The translations under genes were made by a program, and so were the position numbers. A DNA stretch of 64,000 nt from Mesorhizobium sp. WSM3862 (GTDB lineage: Bacteria > Pseudomonadota > Alphaproteobacteria > Rhizobiales > Rhizobiaceae): NCBI RefSeq assembly GCF_002294985.1, contig NZ_NSGE01000014.1, positions 62,001 through 126,000 on the forward strand. The letters are read 5' to 3'. Under the pieces are notes generated by a model. That model ran no database searches, had not been told where the DNA came from, and saw only the letters and a list, made by a program, of their open reading frames with translations. The stretch's first letter is position 1, and every line of letters starts with the position of its first letter. Shown one piece after another: positions 6,846 through 14,858 of this stretch.

Positions 6846-7682
6846 TCACTCGGCTGGCAGCATGTCGGCTATTGCCTTGGCGACGAAGGCCGGGTCTTCC
6901 CAATGCGGATTGTGGCCGCAGTCCTGCGCCCAGACGAGACGTGATCCGGGAAGCGCCTCGGCCAAAGCCTCCTGGTGCGCTTGGCCGAAGAGCGGATCGC
7001 GCCCGCCGGCAATGATCAACGTCCGAACCCGCACGGCCGGCGCCGCCGCGGTCAGATCCGTGCGGCGGATTTCTTCGAGAATGGCGCGCCAGCGCGCCGC
7101 CGGCATCGCCGACGCGTCCGCCGCCAGGCCGGCAAGAAGGGCCCGCGGCACGCCGGACCCGCAGGCGTGCCACCAATCGTAGAACGGATCGGTCGGCGAG
7201 ATCGGGTCGCGCAGTTCCGCCACGCCGGCAACCAATGGATGGTCCGGCGCGAAATCTGTCTTCAGCGCCCCGGCCAGGACGACCAGCCCGCCGACCAGTT
7301 CGGGATGCCGCGCGGCCACCTGCATGGCGACCATGCCACCCAGCGAATGGCCGAGAACGACCGGCCGGGCGAGCCGCAGGTTGCGGATCAGCCCGGCGAC
7401 ATCGTCGGCGAAATCGGCGATGCCAAAGCCCCTGCCCGCCTGTGAGGCGCCATGGCCGCGCAGGTCCGGCATGATCAGCCGCCGCGCGGAAAGATGCGGC
7501 GCCAGCAACGAGAAACTGCGGCTGGTGTCGGTGAAGCCGTGCACCAGGACGAGCGGCGGTTCCGAGCCGGCGACCTCGACATAGGCGAGGTCGAGGCCAC
7601 CGACATCGACGAATCGCTTGCGGCCGGCCCAGGCGTCCTGCTCGCCCCCCTGTCCCGACAGATCCAATGCCGCGGGCCTCAC
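6846..7682 (-). CDS. Alpha/beta-hydrolase
   Basis: A 278-residue cytoplasmic alpha/beta-hydrolase. It shows the oxyanion-hole segment LVHGFTDTSRSF, the nucleophile elbow GHSLGGM (Ser near residue 100), the acid region IIAGGRDPLFG and the catalytic His in DCGHNPHWEDP. Substrate unknown. The start is taken as the GTG at 7682, which overlaps the choX stop in the sequence GTGA, implying translational coupling to choX; an upstream in-frame ATG at 7751 would extend 70 bases into choX and is unlikely. Confidence 0.83.
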   Translation of the reverse strand: MRPAALDLSGQGGEQDAWAGRKRFVDVGGLDLAYVEVAGSEPPLVLVHGFTDTSRSFSLLAPHLSARRLIMPDLRGHGASQAGRGFGIADFADDVAGLIRNLRLARPVVLGHSLGGMVAMQVAARHPELVGGLVVLAGALKTDFAPDHPLVAGVAELRDPISPTDPFYDWWHACGSGVPRALLAGLAADASAMPAARWRAILEEIRRTDLTAAAPAVRVRTLIIAGGRDPLFGQAHQEALAEALPGSRLVWAQDCGHNPHWEDPAFVAKAIADMLPAE

Positions 7683-8617
7683 AGTCCAAGCTTTTCCTTG
7701 ACCGCGGCGAGGCCGGGCTTGCCGTCGAAGGTGGTGACGCCGGCAAGCCAAGCGTCGACACGATCCTTGTTGAGCGTGATCGACTTAAGCGCCGCTTCCT
7801 CCGGCTTCATGCCGTCATTGATGAGGTAGCCCATGCCGACATTTTCCAGATCGATGTCGAAGGCAAGGTTCTTCAGGAACTGCGCCACGTTCGGGCACTC
7901 CTGCAGGAATCCCTTGCGCACCTGGGTCGTCACCGTCGCGGCGCCGAAATTCGGGCCGAAGAACTTGTCGCCGCCGGTCAGATACTTGAAGTCGTACATC
8001 GTGTTCATCGGATGGGGCGCCCAGCCCTGGAAGACGATGAACTGCTTCTCCTTGATCTCGTAGCCGACCTCCGAGAGCATGCCGGCTTCGCTCGATTCGA
8101 CCACCTGCCAGCCGTCGAGCTGGAACTGAGGATCGGCGATGGCATCCATCATCAGCTGGTTCGAGCCGGGCTCGATGCCGTACATCTTCTTCCCGAACTT
8201 GTCGGCGAATTTGTGCAGGTCGGAGAGATCCTTGACGCCGGCTTCCCAGACATAGGTCGGCACGGCGAAGGTGTATTTGGCGCCGACCAGATTGACCCGC
8301 ACATTCTCGATCGAGCCGTCCTTCCTGTAAGGCTCGTAATAAGTGACCATCGCCGGATCCCAGTAGCCGAGGAACAGGTCGAGGTCTTTGTTCTTCATGC
8401 CTTCGTAGATGACGTTGATGCCAAGCACGTCGCTCTGCGGCTCATAGCCGAGCGCCTGGAGCAGGACCTTGGCCACGCCCGTCGTGAAGGCGAGATCGTT
8501 CCAGCCGGGCTCGGCCATTCGCACCACCCTGCATTCCTCCGCCTCGGCCGCCTGAACGGTTTGAGCGGCCACCATCAAGGCAGCGAGACAGACGCCATTC
8601 GCAAGCAAGCGCACCAT
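7679..8617 (-). CDS. choX: Choline/betaine-type ABC transporter substrate-binding protein
   Basis: A 312-residue periplasmic binding protein with a signal peptide ending near QTVQAAEA. It matches the OpuAC/ChoX family, which captures choline through an aromatic box: conserved pieces seen are EPGWNDLAFT, DLFLGYWDPAM, TYVWEAGVKDL, EPGSNQLMMDAI and QGWAPHPMN, with the Trp and Tyr residues expected in the box. AGGAGAACCGG precedes the ATG. The permease and ATPase genes (choW, choV) are absent here, so this is an orphan binding protein, or its partners lie elsewhere. It is divergent from a BetI-like repressor and translationally coupled to a hydrolase. Confidence 0.88.
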   Translation of the reverse strand: MVRLLANGVCLAALMVAAQTVQAAEAEECRVVRMAEPGWNDLAFTTGVAKVLLQALGYEPQSDVLGINVIYEGMKNKDLDLFLGYWDPAMVTYYEPYRKDGSIENVRVNLVGAKYTFAVPTYVWEAGVKDLSDLHKFADKFGKKMYGIEPGSNQLMMDAIADPQFQLDGWQVVESSEAGMLSEVGYEIKEKQFIVFQGWAPHPMNTMYDFKYLTGGDKFFGPNFGAATVTTQVRKGFLQECPNVAQFLKNLAFDIDLENVGMGYLINDGMKPEEAALKSITLNKDRVDAWLAGVTTFDGKPGLAAVKEKLGL

Positions 8618-8633
8618 TCCGGTTCTCCTCTGT

Positions 8634-8669
8634 TGACCATTTGGTCATGTTATTGTCCCAGTGGTCAAT
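8634..8669. promoter_or_regulatory. BetI-type operators
   Basis: TGACCA-TT-TGGTCA at 8634-8647 is a perfect 14-base palindrome; ATTGTCC-CAGT-GGTCAAT at 8652-8669 is a near-perfect second one. Both contain the GGTCA half-site and lie between choX and the BetI-like gene. Confidence 0.7.
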
Positions 8670-8698
8670 GATTGATCTGAGCGGGCGAAAATGTCAAC

Positions 8699-9337
8699 GT
8701 GGATTCGCAAACATGGATCGATCCGGTGAAGCTCACACGTCTCAGCGACATACGCCGCAAGGAGTTGCGGCAAGCGGCCTTTGCGGTGCTCGAGCGCGAG
8801 GGCATTGCCGGCGCCACCTTGGAAAAGGTCGCGGCCCAGGCCGGCGCCTCGAAGGGCATCGTGCTGCACTATTTCCGCAACAAGCAGGAATTGTTCGAGC
8901 ACGCGATGCGCGAAGCCAATGCCGTGCTGTGCAACGCGGTGGTGGCGCGGCTCAGGGGCGCGCGGACGCCGATGGAGCGGCTGGACGCGGTGATCGAGGG
9001 CAATTTCGAGGAGCACCTCTTCCTGCCGCCGCTCTGCCACGCCTGGCTGTCGCTGTGCGCCGAGGTGCCGCGCGACGAGAAGCTGGCGCGCATCCAGCGA
9101 GTGATCCACGCGCGCATGCGCTCGAACCTGTTGTCCGGCCTGCGCGGCCTCGCATCGCCGGAGTTGGCCGCGGAGATCGTACTCGGCGTCACCGCTCTGA
9201 TCGACGGGCTGTGGCTCAGGCTTGGCCTGCAGCCGGGCAGCGTGTCGCGCGCGCAGGCGGTCCGCCAGGTCAAGGACTATGTCGCGGGGCGGCTCGCGCT
9301 GCGCCAGCCCGGGGCCATCGGCCTGGCGGCCGGATAA
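8699..9337 (+). CDS. betI: BetI-like TetR-family repressor
   Basis: A 212-residue TetR protein whose HTH (DIRRKELRQAAFAVLEREGIAGATLEKVA, then GASKGIVLHYFRNKQELFEHAMR) is the form typical of BetI, the choline-responsive repressor of betaine synthesis. The C-terminal domain keeps the BetI-like AWLSLCAEVPRDEKLARIQRVIHARMRSNL and GVTALIDGLWLRLGL segments. Translation probably starts at the GTG at 8699; a later in-frame GTG (8726) is possible. Unlike the usual betICBA operon, no betaine-synthesis genes adjoin it. Its likely target is the divergent choX. Convergent with a LysR gene. Confidence 0.82.
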   Translation: MDSQTWIDPVKLTRLSDIRRKELRQAAFAVLEREGIAGATLEKVAAQAGASKGIVLHYFRNKQELFEHAMREANAVLCNAVVARLRGARTPMERLDAVIEGNFEEHLFLPPLCHAWLSLCAEVPRDEKLARIQRVIHARMRSNLLSGLRGLASPELAAEIVLGVTALIDGLWLRLGLQPGSVSRAQAVRQVKDYVAGRLALRQPGAIGLAAG

Positions 9338-9348
9338 CAGAGTGAGAT

Positions 9349-10302
9349 CTACTCCCCGATCTCATCCTCCAGGTTGCGGAAACCGAGCGCCTCGACCTCC
9401 ACCAGGATCTGCTCGCGGATCCAGCGATGCGGCGCCTCGTCGTCATGGCGGGCGTGCCAGTACATCCTGACCGCCGGCGAGGGAATCGAGATCGGCGCCC
9501 GGTAGATGCCGAGCGGCAAGGATTTCGCCGCCACCGCCGCGAACTGCATTGGAACGGCCGCCAGATAGGGTCCGCTCGCCACGGCCAGCGCGACGGCCTG
9601 GAAATGCGGCAAGGCAAGCGTGACCCGGCGCGTTCGGCCCATCCTGCCCAGCGCGTCATCGGTGAAGCCCGACATCGAGCCGTCGATGGAGCGCAGCGCG
9701 TGCGGCAGTTCGCAGAAGAGATCGAGCGGCACCTGCTCGCCTTCGGCAATGCCGGCCCGATTGAGCGCTGCATTGCCCTTCGCCGCGATGACGGCGAAGG
9801 GCGAGCCGAACAGCGGCAGGCTGGAAACCCATTCGGCGACTTCCAAGGGACGCTCCAGCGCCACGTCGATTTGGTCTTCCTGCAACAGTTTCGAGACGTC
9901 GCCGATGGCGCTGTCCAGGAAGCGGAACGACACTGATGGCGCCACCGCCGCGATGCGCGCGGCAAAGGGCGGCATCAGGAGCATGGAAAAGAAATCCGCG
10001 CCCATGAAGGTGAAGGTCCGCTCCAGCCTGGCCGGATCGAAGTCCTTCGCCGGCTGGAAAGCACGCTCGATCTCGCGCAGCGCGGCACGCACAGGCCCGG
10101 CCAGGCTTTCGGCGCGTGGCGTCGGCACCATGTCGTTGCCGCGCCGCACGAAGAGCTGGTCGTTGAGCGTATGCCGCAGGCGGTTGAGCGCGGCACTCAC
10201 CGCAGGCTGGCTGAGGCCGATCTGCTCGCCGGCGCGCGTCACGCTTTTCTCGCGCAAAAGCGCGTCGAGCACCCTCACCAGGTTGAGATCGAGCGCGTTC
10301 AA
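9349..10302 (-). CDS. LysR-family transcriptional regulator
   Basis: A 317-residue LTTR with the N-terminal winged helix (LDLNLVRVLDALLREKSVTRAGEQIGLSQPAVSAALNRLRHTLNDQLFVRRGNDMVPTP as separate visible motifs) and a C-terminal periplasmic-binding-like effector domain. The N-terminus is of the NodD/NahR/LinR-like branch. The only start available is a TTG at 10302, since an in-frame stop lies 18 bases upstream. It is divergent from a small cupin gene, its probable target. Confidence 0.85.
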   Translation of the reverse strand: MNALDLNLVRVLDALLREKSVTRAGEQIGLSQPAVSAALNRLRHTLNDQLFVRRGNDMVPTPRAESLAGPVRAALREIERAFQPAKDFDPARLERTFTFMGADFFSMLLMPPFAARIAAVAPSVSFRFLDSAIGDVSKLLQEDQIDVALERPLEVAEWVSSLPLFGSPFAVIAAKGNAALNRAGIAEGEQVPLDLFCELPHALRSIDGSMSGFTDDALGRMGRTRRVTLALPHFQAVALAVASGPYLAAVPMQFAAVAAKSLPLGIYRAPISIPSPAVRMYWHARHDDEAPHRWIREQILVEVEALGFRNLEDEIGE

Positions 10303-10413
10303 ATTGATCGCATCAATTCAGCCCATATGATCATTCGATTTCCATCGCCGACGCGTCGCTGGTTAGTTCGCCGTCGACGCCGCTTCGCCGGCCCAACACA
10401 AAGCAGAGACACC

Positions 10414-10896
10414 ATGACAATGATCAACCGGACCATCGCAGGCAAGGAACTCCTTTGGTTCAACAACACGCTCGTCGCCATCCAGGTCTCTTCGGCCGAC
10501 GGAGAGGACGGCATCTGCGCCATCGAGCATCGCCTGCCCTATGGCGATTCCCCGCCGCTGCATATGCACCGCAACGAAGACGAGGTATTTCACATCCTCG
10601 AAGGACAAATGCGTTTCCAGATCAACGGCCATGAGCGGGTCGTGGGCGCGGGCGAAACCGTCATCGCGCCGAAAGGCCTGCCGCATACATACAGGGTCGA
10701 ATCTCCGCAAGGCGCGCATGCGCTCACCGTCACGCGCGGCTCGGATTTCGAGACGATGGTGCGCCTGGCGAGCCGCCCCGCCGAACGGCCGGACCTGCCG
10801 CAGCCGGGGGCGCCGACGCCTGAGATGATGGCGACGCTGACGAGACTCTGCGCCGAGAACGGCATCGACATTGTTGGACCGCCGATGGAGGGCTGA
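10414..10896 (+). CDS. Cupin-domain protein
   Basis: A 160-residue cytoplasmic protein with a single cupin barrel at about residues 35-110. The metal-binding motif 1 reads PPLHMHRNEDEVFHILEG and motif 2 reads GAGETVIAPKGLPHTYRVES; together they give the usual two His, Glu and His ligands. Such small cupins include quercetin-dioxygenase-like and sensor proteins; activity cannot be fixed. The ATG at 10414 follows a weak AGCAGAGAC site. Expression is likely under the divergent LysR regulator. Confidence 0.84.
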   Translation: MTMINRTIAGKELLWFNNTLVAIQVSSADGEDGICAIEHRLPYGDSPPLHMHRNEDEVFHILEGQMRFQINGHERVVGAGETVIAPKGLPHTYRVESPQGAHALTVTRGSDFETMVRLASRPAERPDLPQPGAPTPEMMATLTRLCAENGIDIVGPPMEG

Positions 10897-10945
10897 TCTC
10901 GCCCACAAGGAGGGGGAGATCGGCAGCTCCCCTTCAACCGATTTG
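10897..10945. repeat. Degenerate palindromic-repeat fragment
   Basis: Contains CTCGCCCACAAGG-AGGGGGAGATCGG, resembling the arm of the repeat at 943-989 but without the inner TTCG palindrome. It follows the cupin gene. Confidence 0.4.
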
Positions 10946-11030
10946 CATCTTCCTCGCCCGCAATCTCCGCTTGAAGGCTTTTGTGCAACGCGATACGCCC
11001 TTGCGCAAATCGACAGACCGGAGATTTCCC

Positions 11031-12428
11031 GTGAGCGCTGAGAAGACCAGAACCGAAACCGATACATTCGGTCCCATCGAGGTCGCGGCCGACCGCTACT
11101 GGGGCGCGCAGGCGCAGCGTTCGCTCGGCAATTTCAAGATCGGTTGGGAAAAGCAGCCGGCCTCGATCGTGCGCGCGCTGGGCATCGTCAAGCGCGCCGC
11201 GGCCGAAGTGAACATGGAGATGAAACGGCTGGATCCAGCCATCGGCAAGGCAATCGTGGACGCCGCGCAGGAAGTGATCGACGGCAAGCTCGACGACCAT
11301 TTCCCGCTCGTGGTCTGGCAGACCGGTTCGGGCACGCAGTCCAACATGAATGCCAATGAAGTGATCTCCAACCGGGCCATCGAGATGCTCGGCGGCGTGA
11401 TGGGCTCGAAGAAGCCCGTGCACCCGAATGACCACGTCAATATGAGCCAGTCGTCGAACGACACCTATCCGACGGCCATGCATGTCGCCTGCGCCGAGCG
11501 GGTCGCGCATCACCTGATCCCGGCGCTACACCATTTGCACAAAGCGCTCGACGCCAAGGCCCGCGCCTTCAACCACATCATCAAGATCGGCCGCACCCAC
11601 ACGCAGGACGCCACACCCCTTACGCTCGGCCAGGAATTCTCCGGCTACGCCGCGCAGGTGGCGTCGTCGATCAAGCGCATCGAGCAGACGCTGCCCGGCC
11701 TGCAGGAACTGGCGCAGGGCGGCACCGCGGTCGGCACCGGGCTCAACGCGCCGGTTGGCTTTGCGGAAAAGGTGGCGGACCGGATCGCTGCCATCACCGG
11801 CATCGCCTTCGTGACGGCGCCGAACAAGTTCGAGGCGCTCGCAGCACACGATTCCATGGTGTTCTCGCACGGCGCGATCAACGCGGCGGCGGCGGCGCTG
11901 TTCAAGATCGCCAACGACATCCGCCTGCTCGGTTCAGGCCCGCGCTCGGGCCTCGGCGAGCTGTCGCTGCCGGAGAACGAGCCGGGCTCGTCGATCATGC
12001 CGGGCAAGGTCAACCCGACGCAGTGCGAGGCGCTGACGCAGGTCTGCGTGCAGGTGTTCGGCAACAATGCCGCGCTAACCTTCGCCGGCAGCCAGGGCCA
12101 TTTCGAGCTCAACGTCTACAACCCGCTGATGGCCTATAATTTCCTGCAGTCGGTGCAGCTGCTTGCCGACGCTTCCGTATCCTTCACCGACAATTGCGTC
12201 GTCGGCATCGAGGCGCGGGAAGACAACATCAAGGCGGCGCTGGAGCGCTCGCTGATGCTGGTGACGGCGCTCGCCCCCACCATCGGCTACGACAACGCCG
12301 CCAAGATCGCCAAGACCGCGCACAAGAACGGCACCACGCTGCGCGAGGAAGCCTTGGCCACCGGGCTGGTCAGCGAGGCCGACTACGACCGGCTGGTGCG
12401 GCCCGAGGACATGACGCATCCGGGGTAG
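11031..12428 (+). CDS. fumC: Class II fumarate hydratase
   Basis: A 465-residue homotetrameric TCA-cycle enzyme that hydrates fumarate to L-malate. The family signature GSSIMPGKVNP is intact, as are the active-site stretches TGSGTQSNMNANEVISNRA, HPNDHVNMSQSSNDTYPTAMH and GRTHTQDATPLTLGQEF. Length fits E. coli FumC (467). The start is set at the GTG at 11031, which has GGAG eight bases upstream and gives the usual N-terminus before TRTETDTFGPIEV; an in-frame ATG at 10971 would add 20 non-conserved residues. Class II enzymes lack iron-sulphur clusters and are stable to oxidative stress. Confidence 0.95.
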   Translation: MSAEKTRTETDTFGPIEVAADRYWGAQAQRSLGNFKIGWEKQPASIVRALGIVKRAAAEVNMEMKRLDPAIGKAIVDAAQEVIDGKLDDHFPLVVWQTGSGTQSNMNANEVISNRAIEMLGGVMGSKKPVHPNDHVNMSQSSNDTYPTAMHVACAERVAHHLIPALHHLHKALDAKARAFNHIIKIGRTHTQDATPLTLGQEFSGYAAQVASSIKRIEQTLPGLQELAQGGTAVGTGLNAPVGFAEKVADRIAAITGIAFVTAPNKFEALAAHDSMVFSHGAINAAAAALFKIANDIRLLGSGPRSGLGELSLPENEPGSSIMPGKVNPTQCEALTQVCVQVFGNNAALTFAGSQGHFELNVYNPLMAYNFLQSVQLLADASVSFTDNCVVGIEAREDNIKAALERSLMLVTALAPTIGYDNAAKIAKTAHKNGTTLREEALATGLVSEADYDRLVRPEDMTHPG

Positions 12429-12721
12429 TTCTCGCGGCGCGGACAGGCCAAAGGGGTCGTCGTTCCAGGGCGAAGACGACCCGATCGGGCGTTTCGGCTA
12501 GTCCCCGAGGTCTGCGACTGCAACCCCCAACCGATAGTTTGGCTATTTTGCGGGGGCACAATTTACTCGTTAATCCCAATCCGCCGACACGATTTTCGCG
12601 CGCGTCCGCCGGTCACCGAAACATACTGCCTGTGAACAATGTGTCGCCGCATCGGCGGCTTTGGTGAACAGTCTTCGTCGTCTATCTGACTGGGCATTCA
12701 ACACGATTCGGAGACTCGCCA
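12429..12721. other. Intergenic region between fumC and the first DoxX gene
   Basis: No gene seen. A perfect 8-base inverted repeat (GGGTCGTC at 12454-12461, GACGACCC at 12475-12482) follows fumC but lacks a T run. The rest is a moderately AT-rich stretch that presumably holds the DoxX promoter. Confidence 0.5.
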
Positions 12722-13144
12722 ATGTCCATCAACACTTCCGCCGCCGGTACCAGCATCGCGTCCAACAGTGCCACCACCATCCTGCTCGGCCGTATCCTGC
12801 TCGCCGTAATCTTCCTGCTTTCCGGCTTCGGCAAGCTTACCGCCATTTCCGGCACCGCCGGCTATTTCGGCGCCCTCGGCCTGCCGCTTCCGACCGTGAC
12901 GGCCGTCGTGGTCGGCCTCATCGAGCTGCTCGGCGGCCTTGCCATTCTTGTCGGGTTCCAGACGCGGATCGCCGCCTGGTTGCTCGCCATCTTCACGATC
13001 GCTACCGGCCTGGTTGCTCACACCGGCTGGGCCGACCAGATGCAGATGATCCAGTTTCTCAAGAACCTCGCCATCACCGGCGGCTTCATCCTGCTCGCCT
13101 CCTCCGGCGCCGGCGCCTATTCGATCGACGCCAAGCGCGGCTGA
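12722..13144 (+). CDS. DoxX-family membrane protein, copy 1
   Basis: A 140-residue inner-membrane protein with four hydrophobic segments. The DoxX signature is clear: LLGRILLAVIFLLSGFGKLTAISGTAGYFGALGLPLP as adjoining motifs, then LVGFQTRIAAWLLAIFTI. DoxX proteins are associated with redox and membrane functions in several bacteria, but their own activity is unclear. It ends at a strong terminator and is followed by a paralogue of the same length. Confidence 0.88.
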   Translation: MSINTSAAGTSIASNSATTILLGRILLAVIFLLSGFGKLTAISGTAGYFGALGLPLPTVTAVVVGLIELLGGLAILVGFQTRIAAWLLAIFTIATGLVAHTGWADQMQMIQFLKNLAITGGFILLASSGAGAYSIDAKRG

Positions 13145-13173
13145 TCTCCTTCCCCTCCCAAGCTGAAACTTTG

Positions 13174-13203
13174 GCGGCGCGGAATTTTCCGCGCCGCTTT
13201 TTC
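13174..13203 (+). terminator. Rho-independent terminator after DoxX copy 1
   Basis: Stem GCGGCGCGGA at 13174-13183 with TTCCGCGCCGC closing at 13197, then TTTTT. A textbook hairpin separating the two DoxX genes into different transcripts. Confidence 0.85.
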
Positions 13204-13275
13204 GTTTTCTCGAGTGCAGGCGTACACTGCACCGAGAGCCGGTGCATTCCCGGGTACCGGCAAGGGAGGTGGGCC

Positions 13276-13698
13276 ATGAACCGCAACGCGTTGCTTCTCG
13301 CCTCGCGGCTCCTGCTTGCCGCGCTGTTCGTGCCCTCGGGCTTCCAGGTGCTGACCAATATATCCGGCACGATCAATTATTTCACCGGCCTCGGCCTGCC
13401 GCTACCAACCTTGGCCGCCTGGGGCACCGGCCTGTTCGAGCTGATCGCCGGACTTTTGATTCTTGTCGGTTTTCAGACGCGGATCGCGGCGCTGCTGCTT
13501 GCCGCCTTCACTATCGTCGCCGGCTTCATCGGCCATTTCGGCCAGGGCGGCGAGGATGCGACCCTAGCTTTCATGCACCGGCAGATGCTGATGAAGGACA
13601 TTGCCATTGCCGGGGGCTTCCTGGCGCTCGCCATGGCCGGCGCCGGCGCATGGTCGGCCGACGGCCGAAGCTTCGGTATCGGCGCCGAAGTGACCTGA
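13276..13698 (+). CDS. DoxX-family membrane protein, copy 2
   Basis: A 140-residue, four-helix membrane protein. It aligns with copy 1 throughout: LLLASRLLLAALFVPSGFQVL, YFTGLGLPLPTLAAW, LILVGFQTRIAALLLAAFTIV, and a C-terminal GGFLALAMAGAGAWS. An excellent GGGAGGT ribosome site precedes the ATG at 13276. It carries an insertion relative to copy 1 (GQGGEDATLAFMHRQML). The pair probably arose by tandem duplication, but the intervening terminator and separate upstream region suggest independent expression. Confidence 0.88.
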   Translation: MNRNALLLASRLLLAALFVPSGFQVLTNISGTINYFTGLGLPLPTLAAWGTGLFELIAGLLILVGFQTRIAALLLAAFTIVAGFIGHFGQGGEDATLAFMHRQMLMKDIAIAGGFLALAMAGAGAWSADGRSFGIGAEVT

Positions 13699-13717
13699 AG
13701 ATTTTAGCCTCGGCACT

Positions 13718-14785
13718 TCAGGCGCGCAGGAAATTGGCCAGAATGATCTCGCGCCAGACGCGCGTCGGCGGCACCCAGTGATCCCATGCATTGTATTTGC
13801 CCGAATAGATGACGGCCACGATATCGGCCTCCGGCATCAGCCACAGCCGCTGGCCGCCATTGCCGAAGCCGCCATGCCACGGCTTCGGCGCGCCGAACGC
13901 CGGCGCCGGCGCATCGCCTATGAACCACAGCCGGCCGTAGCCGAGGCCGTCCGGTGTCGAGGTGGCGGCCGTGAACGACGCCTCGATCCAGCCTTCCGAC
14001 ACGATTCGTCGCCCATTCCACATGCCCTTGCGCAGCAGCAGCTGGCCGATCTTCAACAGGTCGGGAGCGGTCAGCCTGAGACCGGAGGCGGCCGAGGCAA
14101 CGCCGTCGGCACCGGCAGACCAGTGAAAGCGGTCGATGCCGAGCGGCGCGAGAAGCGCTTCGCGGGCAAACTCCGGCAGCGACTTTCCGCTGCCGCGTTC
14201 GATGATGGTACCAACGAGGGCGACGCTGCCGCCGGAATAAATCCAGCGGCTCCCAGGCTCCGCGACCATGGGACGTTCGAGGATGAAGCGGTAGCGGTCG
14301 GGCGCGTTCTCCATCGCGATCTCGCTGTTCTGCGGATCGCTATAGGGACGGTTCTCGTCCCATTCCATGCCGAGCGTCATGGTCAGCGCATGGCCGATCG
14401 TGATCTTCGCCCGGGCCTCGTCCGCGGCCAGATCGGGATATTCCGGAAACTGCGCGATAAGCGGCGCCTCCGGCGGCGGCACCAGTCCCTTGTCGACCGC
14501 TATTCCGTAAAGCAGGCTGACGATGCTCTTGGTCACCGAACGCAGGTCATGCAGCGTGCCGGCGTCGAAGGCGACATGCCCGAGTGGGCGCCCCCATTCC
14601 TGGTCGTCGCCCTGCGCATAATGCTCCAGAAAGATTTTCTCGGAGCGGGCGGCAAGGACGATGTGCAGGTCGCGCAGCAAACCGGACTCGATGCCGGCGA
14701 GCAGCTTGTGTCTGATAGCCGGATCGAAGCCGAGCGCTTCGGCTGCAGCGGCGGACGGGAATGACGATGGTTCTGCGATGGTCAT
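13718..14785 (-). CDS. Serine hydrolase of the beta-lactamase (class C/penicillin-binding) family
   Basis: A 355-residue protein of the Pfam beta-lactamase fold. The catalytic SxxK tetrad is SVTKS (about residue 82), the second motif is YSG (YxN position, about 182), and a late HGGFGNGG takes the place of the KTG/HxG triad. These fit EstB-like esterases or D-aminopeptidase-like enzymes rather than a resistance beta-lactamase. No signal peptide is visible, so it is probably cytoplasmic. The ATG at 14785 is chosen over a GTG at 14812. Single gene, convergent with DoxX copy 2. Confidence 0.83.
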   Translation of the reverse strand: MTIAEPSSFPSAAAAEALGFDPAIRHKLLAGIESGLLRDLHIVLAARSEKIFLEHYAQGDDQEWGRPLGHVAFDAGTLHDLRSVTKSIVSLLYGIAVDKGLVPPPEAPLIAQFPEYPDLAADEARAKITIGHALTMTLGMEWDENRPYSDPQNSEIAMENAPDRYRFILERPMVAEPGSRWIYSGGSVALVGTIIERGSGKSLPEFAREALLAPLGIDRFHWSAGADGVASAASGLRLTAPDLLKIGQLLLRKGMWNGRRIVSEGWIEASFTAATSTPDGLGYGRLWFIGDAPAPAFGAPKPWHGGFGNGGQRLWLMPEADIVAVIYSGKYNAWDHWVPPTRVWREIILANFLRA

Positions 14786-14858
14786 GGGATCTTCGCTCCG
14801 CGTTTGCCCCACCGTCCCAAAATCCAGCCTTGGGTCGCGCTGACCTCACCGAGGCGCC

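Noticed and set aside
12454..12482. Inverted repeat after fumC considered as a terminator
   Set aside because: Stem is perfect but there is no T run, so only listed within the intergenic description.
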